The position numbers were made by a program, and so were the translations under genes. Below are positions 5,997 to 12,730 of a DNA stretch of 12,730 bases, in pieces. A model generated the notes under the pieces. That model searched no databases, had not been told where the DNA came from, and was given only the letters and a program-made list of their open reading frames with translations. Every line of letters starts with the position of its first letter. The stretch's first letter is position 1. The DNA is from DATGMB01 sp035293845 (GTDB lineage Bacteria > Acidobacteriota > Terriglobia > Bryobacterales > Bryobacteraceae), in assembly GCA_035293845.1 (NCBI GenBank), contig DATGMB010000129.1, positions 1 through 12,730 of the forward strand, read 5' to 3'.

Positions 5997-7265
5997 ATGC
6001 GCCCTTATCGAGCAGCCACGATTCTGGTTGTCTGCGCCGCCGTCCTGGCGGCTCAGGGTGTTCGTACCAAGGATGTCAAAGAAATTGCGAAGGCTGGCAC
6101 CAGCGCCATCCCGCATTTGACCGAGTTGCTGAAGGACCCCAGCCGGGATGTGCGGCTGGAGGTGGTGCGGCAGCTTACGTTGATCGGCACGCAATACAGC
6201 CTCGATCCGCTGATCCAGGCCACGGCGGATAACGATCCCGAGGTGCAGATGCGCGCCGCCGACGGGCTGGTGAATTTCTACCTGCCGGGATACGTCGAGA
6301 CCGGCATTGGCGGGTCGATCAAGCGGATGGGCACTGCCGTCAAGGGGAAATTCACGGATACCGACGACCGGGTCATCGAGCCGTACGTGACGGTGCGGCC
6401 GGAGGTGATCGCAGCGCTGGGCAAACTGGCGCGCGGCGGCGCGAGCATGGATGCGCGTGCCACGGCGGCGCGCGATATCGGAATCCTTCGCGGGCAGGCG
6501 GCAGTGCCGGACCTGATCGAGGCGGCGCATTCCAAAAACAGCGAAGTGATTTTCGAAGCGCTGGTGGCGCTGCAGAAGATCCGCGATCAATCGGCCGGCC
6601 CGAAGGTGGAGTTTCTGCTGCATGACCTCGATCCGCGCGTGCAGATGGCGGCGCTCGATACCGCCGGCGTGCTGCGCGATATGGACGCGGTGCCGGCGAT
6701 CGTGGAGGTCCTGAACCGGACGCGGGATATCAAGGTGAAGCGCGAGGCGCTGACCGCGCTCGCCATGCTGCCCCAGGAGAGCAGCCGGTCCATCTACACG
6801 CAATACCTGCACGACAAGGACGACCGTCTTCGCGCCGCGGCGGCGGAGGGCTTTGCGCGGCTGCGCAACCCGGCGGACCTGAAGATGCTCGCGGAAGCGT
6901 GGCGGGATGAAACCAAGCCGCAGCCGCGGCTTTCGCTGGCGTTCGCTCAGGTGATGGCGGGGAATGACAGCATCAGCGAGTTCAGCCCGCTGCAATACCT
7001 GATCAACAACCTGGATTCGGCGGCATACAACGGCGAGGCGTTCCCCTTCCTGGTGGAAGCGGCGCGCGACGCCAAGGTGCGGCAGGCGATTTACCCGCAA
7101 CTGGCGAGCGGGACCAAAGCGGAAAAGATCGGGCTGGCCGGGGTCCTGGCGCGCAGCGGCGACCAGTCGAGCGTAGCTCCGCTTCAAAAACTGACGAGCG
7201 ATCCGGATCCGGAGGTGGCGAAGGAAGCGCTGCGGGCGGTGAGGACGTTGCAGGCGCGACTGTAG
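5997..7265 (+). CDS. Exported HEAT-repeat (PBS-lyase-type) protein
   Basis: The 422-residue protein begins with a signal peptide (MRPYRAATILVVCAAVLAAQG, hydrophobic core about 7-19), so it is probably periplasmic or exported. The rest is a run of HEAT-like helical pairs. Recurring features are IPHLTELLKDPSRDVRLEVV (38-57), DPLIQATADNDPEVQMRAA (70-88), the RVQMAALDTAGVLRD and KREALTALAMLP regions, and a last clear repeat near the C-terminus (DPDPEVAKEALRAV). Between the second repeat and the next (about 93-138) lies a Gly-rich non-repeat insert. HEAT arrays are protein-binding scaffolds and no catalytic motif is visible. It is divergent from the BMC pair and converges on the ATPase unit. Its partner is unknown. 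Confidence 0.85.
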   Translation: MRPYRAATILVVCAAVLAAQGVRTKDVKEIAKAGTSAIPHLTELLKDPSRDVRLEVVRQLTLIGTQYSLDPLIQATADNDPEVQMRAADGLVNFYLPGYVETGIGGSIKRMGTAVKGKFTDTDDRVIEPYVTVRPEVIAALGKLARGGASMDARATAARDIGILRGQAAVPDLIEAAHSKNSEVIFEALVALQKIRDQSAGPKVEFLLHDLDPRVQMAALDTAGVLRDMDAVPAIVEVLNRTRDIKVKREALTALAMLPQESSRSIYTQYLHDKDDRLRAAAAEGFARLRNPADLKMLAEAWRDETKPQPRLSLAFAQVMAGNDSISEFSPLQYLINNLDSAAYNGEAFPFLVEAARDAKVRQAIYPQLASGTKAEKIGLAGVLARSGDQSSVAPLQKLTSDPDPEVAKEALRAVRTLQARL

Positions 7266-7285
7266 GGCAGGCCCATGGCCTGCCC
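7265..7285. terminator. Perfect 9-bp palindrome at a convergent junction
   Basis: GGGCAGGCC (7265-7273) and GGCCTGCCC (7277-7285) form a perfect 9-bp stem around a CAT loop. The stem starts on the last base of the HEAT gene stop codon and stands 19 nt from the stop of the converging small gene. A bidirectional terminator is likely from position and stability, although no T-run follows on either strand. It may alternatively be a dispersed intergenic palindrome. Confidence 0.5.
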
Positions 7286-7304
7286 CAGCCGCGGAGGGTA
7301 GAAA

Positions 7305-7514
7305 CTATTTCGCCTTCTTCTGCTTCTGCTGGCCGACGCGGACCTTGAAGTGCAGCACCTTGGCATCCTGGAACGCCTTGTGATCGTGGCGCGCCACGGC
7401 ATCAGCCAGATACTGGTCGACGTTGGCATCCTTCGGCAGGACGGCCATGAGGGTGAAATTGTCGTTGCAGGTCGGGCAGTAGGGCCGGAACCGCTTCACA
7501 TTCGGGATTGCCAT
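7305..7514 (-). CDS. Small CxxC protein downstream of the metal ATPase
   Basis: This 69-residue basic protein begins MAIPNVKRFRPYCPTCND. It has a single Cys-x2-Cys knuckle (C13, C16), two histidines near the middle (RHDHKAF) and a Lys/Gln-rich C-terminus (QQKQKKAK). The CPTC knuckle suggests a metal site, with histidines or a second chain giving the other ligands. I do not recognise the family. The gene starts 7 nt after the stop of the P1B ATPase on the same strand, so the two are very probably co-transcribed. A metal-linked role is possible by context, but a nucleic-acid or ribosome-associated role is equally open given the basic tail. I see no signal peptide and no clear Shine-Dalgarno before the ATG. 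Confidence 0.7.
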   Translation of the reverse strand: MAIPNVKRFRPYCPTCNDNFTLMAVLPKDANVDQYLADAVARHDHKAFQDAKVLHFKVRVGQQKQKKAK

Positions 7515-7521
7515 AACAAGT

Positions 7522-9393
7522 TCAGTTTAGCAAAAGCAACAGTGCGCTTGCTGCCGCTGTGAAATCGGTCAGCTTCTTCGGCGGGAAAGCGACGCGCAGG
7601 GCGTTCAGCACGGCGGCGACGTCAATCAGTTCCTGAGCGATCGCGCCGCGGACGGGCGAGAGGTAGCCCATACCGGCAAATGCCATGCCCAGCAGGCTCA
7701 GCGCCATTCCCCCGACGGCGCTCTGCAGCAGAATGGCCCGCATGCGGCGGCTGATGTGCAGGAACTCATCGACCTTGGTCAGGGAAGTGTCGAGGATCAC
7801 TGCGCCGGCGGCCTCGGCGGTGATCTCGCTGTGCTGGCCAAAGGCCAGGCCGACCGTCGCCACGGCCATCGCCGGCGCATCGTTGATGCCGTCGCCCAAA
7901 AAGACGGTTTTTGCGCGGCGTGTCTCGTCCTGAACGATCGACACTTTTTGTTCCGGCGTCTGGCTCGCGTAGATTTCCTTGATTCCGACCTGCCCCGCCA
8001 GATAGCGCACCTCGGATTCGCGGTCGCCCGAAACGATAATCACCCGGTCGAAGAAGTGCTTGGGCCGCAAGTGGCGCACGAACGAGGCGCCTTCGGCGCG
8101 CGGCTCATCGCGAAATCGAAACGTGGCGGCATAGCGGCCGTCAATGGCGACTACGCACTCCATTCCGCCGGTGAAGGGCGGAATGTGTGGCGCGATCGCC
8201 GGGTGGAGGACCGCAAGCTTCTTGCGGCTGGTGACCAGTACCTTCCGGGCGCCCACGATCCCACAAAGGCCCTCGCCAGGCGGCTCGCTGATTTCACGGG
8301 CATCCATGAGCGGGAGCGCCCGGCTTTGCGCCGCTTCCAGGACGGCGGCGGCAAGGGGATGTTTCGAGTAGCGTTCTACGCTCGCCGCCAGCGCGATCGC
8401 CTCCTCCTCGGAAATACCCGGAGCGGCCGAGACCTGCATCAGCTTCGGGCGAGCGGAGGTCAAGGTGCCGGTTTTGTCGAAAATCGCGGTGCGGCAAACG
8501 CCGATCTCCTCCAGGACGGCAGGGTCTTTGATAATGATGCCGCGGCGGGCGCACAGCGAAACCGCTCCGATGATGGCGATCGGGATGCCGATGAGGAGCG
8601 GACAGGGTGTGGCGATCACGAGCACGGCCAGAAAACGGACGACATCGCCGCTGGCTGCCCAGGAGATCATGGCAACCGCAATTGCGATGGGAGTGTAGAC
8701 CGCGCCCAGCCGGTCACCGATGCGCCGGGCGCGCGGGCGGCGTTGTTCGGCCGCGCGCATCACCGCCATAATCCTGGCATACCGGGAATCCACCGGGAGT
8801 TTGTCCGCGCGGATGGACAAAGCGGTTTCGCCGTTGATGGCGCCCGAAACGACCGATGAGCCCACCACCTTGGACATAAGATAGGGCTCTCCGGTGAGAT
8901 ACGATTCGTCCATCGTGCCGTGGCCCTCGACCACGGTTCCGTCTGCCGGGCAAATCTCATGGGGGAAGACCAGCAGCGTGTCACCCACCGCGATCCGGTC
9001 CAACGGCACGTCCGAGATCCGTCCATCTTCCCGGCGATGCGCCACCGAGGGCGTACGTCGCGCGAGGGCGTCCAAGACGGATGAGGCGCTGCGAACCGCA
9101 TATGACTCCAGAACCTGGCCGCCCGAGAGCATGAGGACGACGATGGTGCCTGCCAGATATTGGCCGAGCGCTGCCGCCGTGACGATGGAAACACCTGCCA
9201 GGAGATCGGAGCCGAACTCGCGGCGAATTAATTTGATCACGAGACCGATGACCAGCGGCGCGCCCCCAACCAACAACGCCGCCAGCAAAGGGAACTCGTA
9301 GACGGGGACTCCACTCCAACCGGAGGTCATTTTCAGGCCGAAGCGGAGGATCAGGTGGGCGAGGATCGCGGCTAGCGCGATCGCTGCAATCAT
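7522..9393 (-). CDS. P1B-type metal-translocating ATPase, TPC class
   Basis: This inner-membrane pump exports a transition metal using ATP. The 623 residues contain about four N-terminal hydrophobic segments (2-20, 34-55, 62-77, 79-93). The actuator domain carries TGEP at 167-170 in place of the usual TGES. The membrane metal motif is TPC (262-264) instead of CPC. DKTGTLT has phospho-acceptor Asp306, SKHP is at 343-346 (the P1B His-Pro dipeptide), and GDGINDAP is at 500-507. The C-terminal pair of helices ends in QELIDVAAVLNALR (587-600). There is no N-terminal heavy-metal-associated domain and no C-terminal hemerythrin domain. TPC motifs are known from P1B groups linked to Ni/Fe or of unknown specificity, so I do not name the metal. 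The ATG at 9393 is supported by GGAG at 9401-9404, spaced 7 nt. The frame is open further upstream but reads as non-coding and would overlap the GH57 gene. Confidence 0.92.
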   Translation of the reverse strand: MIAAIALAAILAHLILRFGLKMTSGWSGVPVYEFPLLAALLVGGAPLVIGLVIKLIRREFGSDLLAGVSIVTAAALGQYLAGTIVVLMLSGGQVLESYAVRSASSVLDALARRTPSVAHRREDGRISDVPLDRIAVGDTLLVFPHEICPADGTVVEGHGTMDESYLTGEPYLMSKVVGSSVVSGAINGETALSIRADKLPVDSRYARIMAVMRAAEQRRPRARRIGDRLGAVYTPIAIAVAMISWAASGDVVRFLAVLVIATPCPLLIGIPIAIIGAVSLCARRGIIIKDPAVLEEIGVCRTAIFDKTGTLTSARPKLMQVSAAPGISEEEAIALAASVERYSKHPLAAAVLEAAQSRALPLMDAREISEPPGEGLCGIVGARKVLVTSRKKLAVLHPAIAPHIPPFTGGMECVVAIDGRYAATFRFRDEPRAEGASFVRHLRPKHFFDRVIIVSGDRESEVRYLAGQVGIKEIYASQTPEQKVSIVQDETRRAKTVFLGDGINDAPAMAVATVGLAFGQHSEITAEAAGAVILDTSLTKVDEFLHISRRMRAILLQSAVGGMALSLLGMAFAGMGYLSPVRGAIAQELIDVAAVLNALRVAFPPKKLTDFTAAASALLLLLN

Positions 9394-9466
9394 GCTCTGT
9401 CTCCGGCTTGCCGCGGTGCTCTGCACTGGCTTCAGCCTATCAGGCGAGCGGATGGCACGCGACCCG

Positions 9467-9490
9467 GGAACGTCGCGACTGCGACGGTCC
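9467..9490 (-). terminator. Hairpin in the GH57-ATPase gap
   Basis: Between the GH57 stop (9548) and the ATPase start (9393), a stem CGTCGC/GCGACG (9471-9476, 9481-9486) closes on a 4-nt loop. It extends by three pairs (GGA/TCC) beyond one mismatch. It lies about 60 nt past the GH57 stop on the transcribed strand, as a terminator would. There is no T-run, so intrinsic termination is uncertain. The 154-nt gap shows nothing else clear. Confidence 0.35.
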
Positions 9491-9547
9491 GCACAGGGCT
9501 CGCCGGGGACGCGCCGGTTTGGCGGGTTGCCGGGCCCGGTGAGGGCC

Positions 9548-11641
9548 TCAGAAATCCTCGGGGTTGGTCGTCGGCATCCGCAGCCAGCCCTGCTGCGGGA
9601 TGGCCTCCAGCGGCAGTCCGCCCTGCCAGATCGAGAACTGGAAGCGCAGGCCGGCGCCTTCGGGGATCTTGACCGTGGCAAGCGGAATCTGCGCTTCGAG
9701 GATGCGGCCGAAGGCGCACTGCACGCCGTCGCCCGGCGGCGTGCCCTTGGCGGCCAGCGGGATCACGACGTTGCTCTCGGGTCCACCTTCCGAGGGCTGA
9801 ACCACGAAGCGGGCCTCGGCGCCGGCGAGATCCTGTTCGAAACCGGGATGGAAATCGAGGCGCAGGAAAAGGTGCTTGCCGTCGCTGCCATAGAAAACCT
9901 CCTTCACGACGACTTTCCTGCCGTGCATGGAGCCGGAGCGCTCGTCGACACGGTAGCTGCCGGCGCCGATCCACTCGAAGTACGAAGTCACCTCTCCGTC
10001 GATGACCGGGCGGATGGCGCCCAGCGGCTCGACCGTGACTTCCGGCACGGCCATCCGCAGGATGGGGCGCGAAAGCTCTTCCGGCGGCGCAAGGCCGAGG
10101 AACCGGTACACGTTGGCCAGGTGGCTGCGGTAGAGCTGGTCGAACTCGACGCGGTTGGCGGAATGGTGCTCGGGGCCGTACCACCAGCACCAGTCGCTGC
10201 CTTCGGCGATCAACAGCTCTTCCATGGCGAGGCGGCGCTGTTCCTCGGCGACCGTGGTCGCGGCATCGAAGGTCTGGCGGGCGCGCAGGAGCTGGGTCCA
10301 GGCCTGGTTGTCCTCCTCGGCGCCGATCCACACATCGAAGTTGGCGTTGATCCACGAGCCGGGGAAGATGTGGTCGAGCGGCTCGGCGTTGAGCACGCGA
10401 AAGGCCTCGCTCACGGTGACGGCCTTCATGGCAGGGTCGGCCGAAATGCCGCGGTAGAGCTCGCGCAGAAATTCGCGGCCGTTGCGATCGTAATATTCCC
10501 AGGCATTCTCGCCGTCCAGGATGATGGGAACCAGGGCGTCGCGGCCGGCCTTGAGAATTCCGGAGCAGTTTTCGCGGATGCGGTGGAGAAAATCGTGGGC
10601 CGCCGCATGGGCGTCCATTTTCATGTAGACAAAGCCGATCAGGTCGCTGAGGTAATGGTCGCGGAAGATGATGCCGAGGCGGCGGCTCTCCTGCCGCCAG
10701 CGGTAGGGCCGATAGAGGCCGTCGACGCCCGAGCCGCGGCCGAGGGTGCGGTCGAGCACGCCGCTATCGGTCGCGGCCCATTCGAAGCCGAGTTCGACCG
10801 CAATCGTGAACGCTTCATCGGAGACCGATCCTTCCGAGGGCCACAGACCGACGGGCGCCTTGCCGAAGATGCGGGTAATGTATTCCCGCGCCATCGAGAG
10901 CTGGCGCCGGGCATCCTGCGGGTAGCGGAAGCGGGGCGGCAGCGGCACGCCGGGATGGGACACGGCGGCGATGTTGGAATCGCAGAGCAGCGGCAGGATG
11001 GGGTGGTAGTAGGGGGTGGTGGAGATCTCGATCTGCCCGGCCATGGCCAGTTTGCGATATTCGGGCAGAACCAAGCCGATGATTTCGCGCTGCTTTTCGC
11101 CCATCCGGCGCTGATCGGCGAGACTGAATTGCCGGCCGCGCCGGATCCATTCGGCGACTTCGGGATCGCCGGCCTGCACTTCCTCGTCGAACCAGGCGAG
11201 CTGCGACCACATCTGGAGATCGCGAAATTCCTGATTGCCGAAGAGACTGCGCGAGCCCGAACTCTTCTGCGCCTGCCAGGCGTCATAGAGCTCGCCGTAG
11301 CGCGGATAGCGGTAGATCATGCGCTGCGGGTCGGCGTAGAAGGAATGGCGGAGGAGGAACTCGCGGTCGGCGTCGGTCAGGCTCTCGGCGGGTTTGAGCG
11401 CCATCTGCAGGAACGGATCGGCTGCCGTTCCGGCGGCGTACTCTTCGAGCTGGGCCATCATGGAGGGCACCAGGTTGAAGGTCTGGCGGACATCCGGAAA
11501 CTCTTCGAGGATGCGGACCATGCCGTAGTAGTCCTTGAGCGCGTGCATCCGCGTCCAGGGGAGCTTGTACTCGCCTGAGATCAGGTCCTTGTAGTACGGC
11601 TGGTGCATGTGCCAGAGGAAGCACAGGTAAATGCGGGGCAT
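9548..11641 (-). CDS. Glycoside hydrolase family 57 (alpha-amylase/alpha-glucanotransferase type)
   Basis: GH57 enzymes cleave or transfer alpha-glucans with retention. The 697 residues start with the first family motif, HMHQPYY at 11-17 (His11 and His13). STTPYYHPILPLL lies at 207-219. The nucleophile motif GLWPSEGSVSDE follows, with Glu270 as the likely nucleophile, then LDGENAWEYY at 375-384, with Asp376 as the likely acid/base. From about 535 to the end there is a beta-rich domain resembling the C-terminal domain of glucodextranase-type enzymes (FEWIGAGSYRV, LFLRLDFHPGFE). No signal peptide is visible, so it is probably cytoplasmic and may act on glycogen or maltodextrin. Exact specificity cannot be told. 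The start ATG lies 8 nt beyond a long hairpin, and no good Shine-Dalgarno is visible. No other glycogen gene is in the window. Confidence 0.92.
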   Translation of the reverse strand: MPRIYLCFLWHMHQPYYKDLISGEYKLPWTRMHALKDYYGMVRILEEFPDVRQTFNLVPSMMAQLEEYAAGTAADPFLQMALKPAESLTDADREFLLRHSFYADPQRMIYRYPRYGELYDAWQAQKSSGSRSLFGNQEFRDLQMWSQLAWFDEEVQAGDPEVAEWIRRGRQFSLADQRRMGEKQREIIGLVLPEYRKLAMAGQIEISTTPYYHPILPLLCDSNIAAVSHPGVPLPPRFRYPQDARRQLSMAREYITRIFGKAPVGLWPSEGSVSDEAFTIAVELGFEWAATDSGVLDRTLGRGSGVDGLYRPYRWRQESRRLGIIFRDHYLSDLIGFVYMKMDAHAAAHDFLHRIRENCSGILKAGRDALVPIILDGENAWEYYDRNGREFLRELYRGISADPAMKAVTVSEAFRVLNAEPLDHIFPGSWINANFDVWIGAEEDNQAWTQLLRARQTFDAATTVAEEQRRLAMEELLIAEGSDWCWWYGPEHHSANRVEFDQLYRSHLANVYRFLGLAPPEELSRPILRMAVPEVTVEPLGAIRPVIDGEVTSYFEWIGAGSYRVDERSGSMHGRKVVVKEVFYGSDGKHLFLRLDFHPGFEQDLAGAEARFVVQPSEGGPESNVVIPLAAKGTPPGDGVQCAFGRILEAQIPLATVKIPEGAGLRFQFSIWQGGLPLEAIPQQGWLRMPTTNPEDF

Positions 11642-11649
11642 GGCGGCTC

Positions 11650-11733
11650 AGGGAGTTAGGAGACAGGAGTCAGGAGCCAGGAGCGCGAAGCACTTCGGCC
11701 TCCTGACTCCTGACTCCTGTCTCCTGACCTCCT
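11650..11733. repeat. Long inverted repeat built of GGAGTCA/GGAGACA heptamers
   Basis: The left arm 11650-11683 and right arm 11699-11733 pair at 30 of 34 positions. Each arm is a run of heptamer units such as GGAGTCA, GGAGACA and GGAGCCA. The tip contains a second small stem CGAAG-CA-CTTCG (11686-11697). The right arm overlaps two bases of the phosphoesterase stop codon (11732-11734), and the left arm ends 8 nt before the GH57 start. In RNA it would form a very stable hairpin between two same-strand genes. It may work as a terminator or attenuator, or be a mobile dispersed repeat. Confidence 0.85.
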
Positions 11734-12730
11734 ATTTTCCAAAGTAGCTCCTTACCGGCGCCGGCGGGGCGTCGTTGCGGATGGCCCGCCACAGGACGTC
11801 GTTCAATTGGTCATCGTCGTTTTCGTCGGCCTCCTCAAAGTGCATGCGGTTGGAGGCTTCGGCGCCCTTCGCGTTGCTTGGATTCCTGGCGTCAAGCGGC
11901 TGGCGCGGATCTTCGACTGTGAAAGGCGTCGGGTCCGGCGTGGACTGGAAAGCCGCGAGAATGGGGCGCGAGGCGGCATCGAACTGGGTCATGGGACGCA
12001 GGCCGAGGAAGATCTCCATGGTCCGCAACATCGAGGCGGTGTTGTACATGGCGCTGTCGACCGAATGCCGCTTGATGTACGGCGAAATCAGGTAGGCGGG
12101 CGAGCGGTGCGAATCCACGTGATCGGGGCCGTTCTGGGCGTCGTCTTCCAGGATGCAGATTACGGTGCTCGTCCAGAATCGGGAGTGCGAGATGCCCTCG
12201 ACGATACGGCCCACGGCGAGATCGTTATCGGCGGCGGCGGAGAGCGGAGCGATGGCGCCGGAGGAGGTGCCGGAGGTGTGGTCGTTGCCGAGGCGCATCA
12301 CGATGAGGCGCGGCATGTCGCCCTGCTTCTGCCATTGCGCCAGGTCGTCCAGGAAGGTGCGGGCGCGTTCCACGTCGGGATACTTCAGGTCGAAGCCGCG
12401 GTAGAGGCGGTTGGTGTACTTCGCCAGCACGGGATCGCGCACGCCGGTGATCTGCTCCTGGCCGGGCGCGGCCGCGACCGGTTTGTTATTCACGGCATAT
12501 CCGTAGTTGCGAATTGTCAGACCGGCCGATGCGGCGGCGGTCCAGATGTAGCCGGCGGGAGGCAGCGAAGCCACATCCTGCTCTTCGAAATCGTAGGTTT
12601 TGCGGCGGCCGGCGTACTCGTTGGGCCACATCTTCTGCACGTAATCGGGAGCGATGGCGGCAGTGGACCAGTTGTGGCCGTCCGCGCTCACGTCCGCGCT
12701 CACGTAGAAATTGTCGAGCAGGACGAATTC
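11732..12730 (-). CDS. Phosphoesterase-family (phospholipase C/alkaline phosphatase-like) protein, C-terminal part
   Basis: The last 332 residues of a larger protein run off the right edge. The first codons present (EFVLLDNFYVSADVSADGH) continue the conserved family segment, so the GTG at 12703 is an internal valine and not a start. Family features of the phosphoesterase superfamily (PF04185) are LDNFYV.ADVSADGHNWS, MRLGNDHTSGTSSG, a DND near the middle, and the metal-binding EDDAQNGPDHVDSHR. The usual Asp/His ligands are thus kept. The C-terminus is acidic (FEEADENDDDQ) and ends in SYFGK. In Acidobacteria such domains are often fused to an N-terminal beta-propeller of YVTN type, but that part would be outside the window. 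It is probably exported and may release phosphate from organic esters. The stop overlaps the long hairpin before GH57. Confidence 0.85.
   Translation of the reverse strand, partial: EFVLLDNFYVSADVSADGHNWSTAAIAPDYVQKMWPNEYAGRRKTYDFEEQDVASLPPAGYIWTAAASAGLTIRNYGYAVNNKPVAAAPGQEQITGVRDPVLAKYTNRLYRGFDLKYPDVERARTFLDDLAQWQKQGDMPRLIVMRLGNDHTSGTSSGAIAPLSAAADNDLAVGRIVEGISHSRFWTSTVICILEDDAQNGPDHVDSHRSPAYLISPYIKRHSVDSAMYNTASMLRTMEIFLGLRPMTQFDAASRPILAAFQSTPDPTPFTVEDPRQPLDARNPSNAKGAEASNRMHFEEADENDDDQLNDVLWRAIRNDAPPAPVRSYFGK

Noticed and set aside
5925..7187. A 420-codon minus-strand frame across the HEAT gene
   Set aside because: It is an Arg/His-rich antisense shadow of the repeat protein. The plus-strand frame has a signal peptide and clear HEAT periodicity.
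9394..9681. Longer N-terminus of the P1B ATPase
   Set aside because: The extra 96 residues are Arg/Ser/Pro-rich with no metal-binding motif, would overlap the GH57 end, and the ATG at 9393 has a well-spaced GGAG.
9392..11578. A 728-codon plus-strand open frame opposite the GH57 gene, with similar long frames at 1608-3143 and 4591-5892
   Set aside because: They are exact antisense shadows of well-recognised genes, kept open by GC-biased third positions. Their translations have no recognisable domain and no ribosome binding site.
12679..12702. Tandem 12-bp repeat CGTCCGCGCTCA
   Set aside because: It encodes the VSADVSAD stretch inside the conserved phosphoesterase segment. As I recall the family it adds no extra residues, so it looks like codon coincidence and not an expansion.
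12701..12703. GTG at 12703 as the start of the phosphoesterase gene
   Set aside because: The codons upstream to the window edge (EFVLLDNFY) continue the conserved family sequence, so the gene is truncated by the edge.
1..12730. tRNA, rRNA, CRISPR array, transposase or integrase
   Set aside because: I found no cloverleaf, rRNA segment, regularly spaced repeats or mobile-element gene on either strand.

Overview
This is a GC-rich chromosomal window of about 12.7 kb. It carries eleven protein genes, two of them cut by the window edges, and no RNA gene that I can recognise. The gene content is a double Cys-x2-Cys ribosomal L28, a class A PBP1b-like transpeptidase with a Pro/Ala-rich tail, a GH57 glycosidase, a HEAT-repeat secreted protein and a phosphoesterase-family (phospholipase C-like) protein. 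Together with G/A-rich dispersed repeats, this suggests a soil Acidobacteriota of the Solibacter/Bryobacter kind. That placement rests on remembered gene style, not on a search.

Layout, left to right. Positions 1-110 (minus): the start of an unrecognised gene with an excellent ribosome binding site, running off the left edge. 240-2918 (minus): bifunctional PBP. 3043-3234 (minus): rpmB, with a clear extended -10 promoter. 3355-3968 (plus): a single-domain response regulator whose stop overlaps the start of a 62-residue two-helix membrane protein. 4018-5883 (minus): a PduS-like flavin/Fe-S oxidoreductase followed by a PduT-like trimeric bacterial microcompartment (BMC) shell protein. 5997-7265 (plus): an exported HEAT-repeat protein, divergent from the BMC pair. 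7305-9393 (minus): a TPC-type P1B metal ATPase followed after 7 nt by a 69-residue Cys-x2-Cys protein. 9548-11641 (minus): GH57 glycosidase. 11732-12730 (minus): C-terminal part of a phosphoesterase-family protein.

The most interesting part is the isolated BMC pair. PduS and PduT homologues are known to form an electron-transfer path across a microcompartment shell. Here they stand alone, with no aldehyde dehydrogenase, signature enzyme or hexameric shell gene in the window, and the pore Fe-S cysteine is kept. They look like a satellite locus serving a microcompartment encoded elsewhere. Other points of note are a long hairpin made of GGAGTCA/GGAGACA units just upstream of the GH57 start, a 9-bp palindrome at a convergent gene junction, an in-frame duplicate of the PBP C-terminus just beyond its stop codon, and the response regulator/mini-membrane-protein pair. 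Apart from the BMC pair, the response regulator pair and the ATPase/small-protein pair, neighbouring genes look functionally unrelated.
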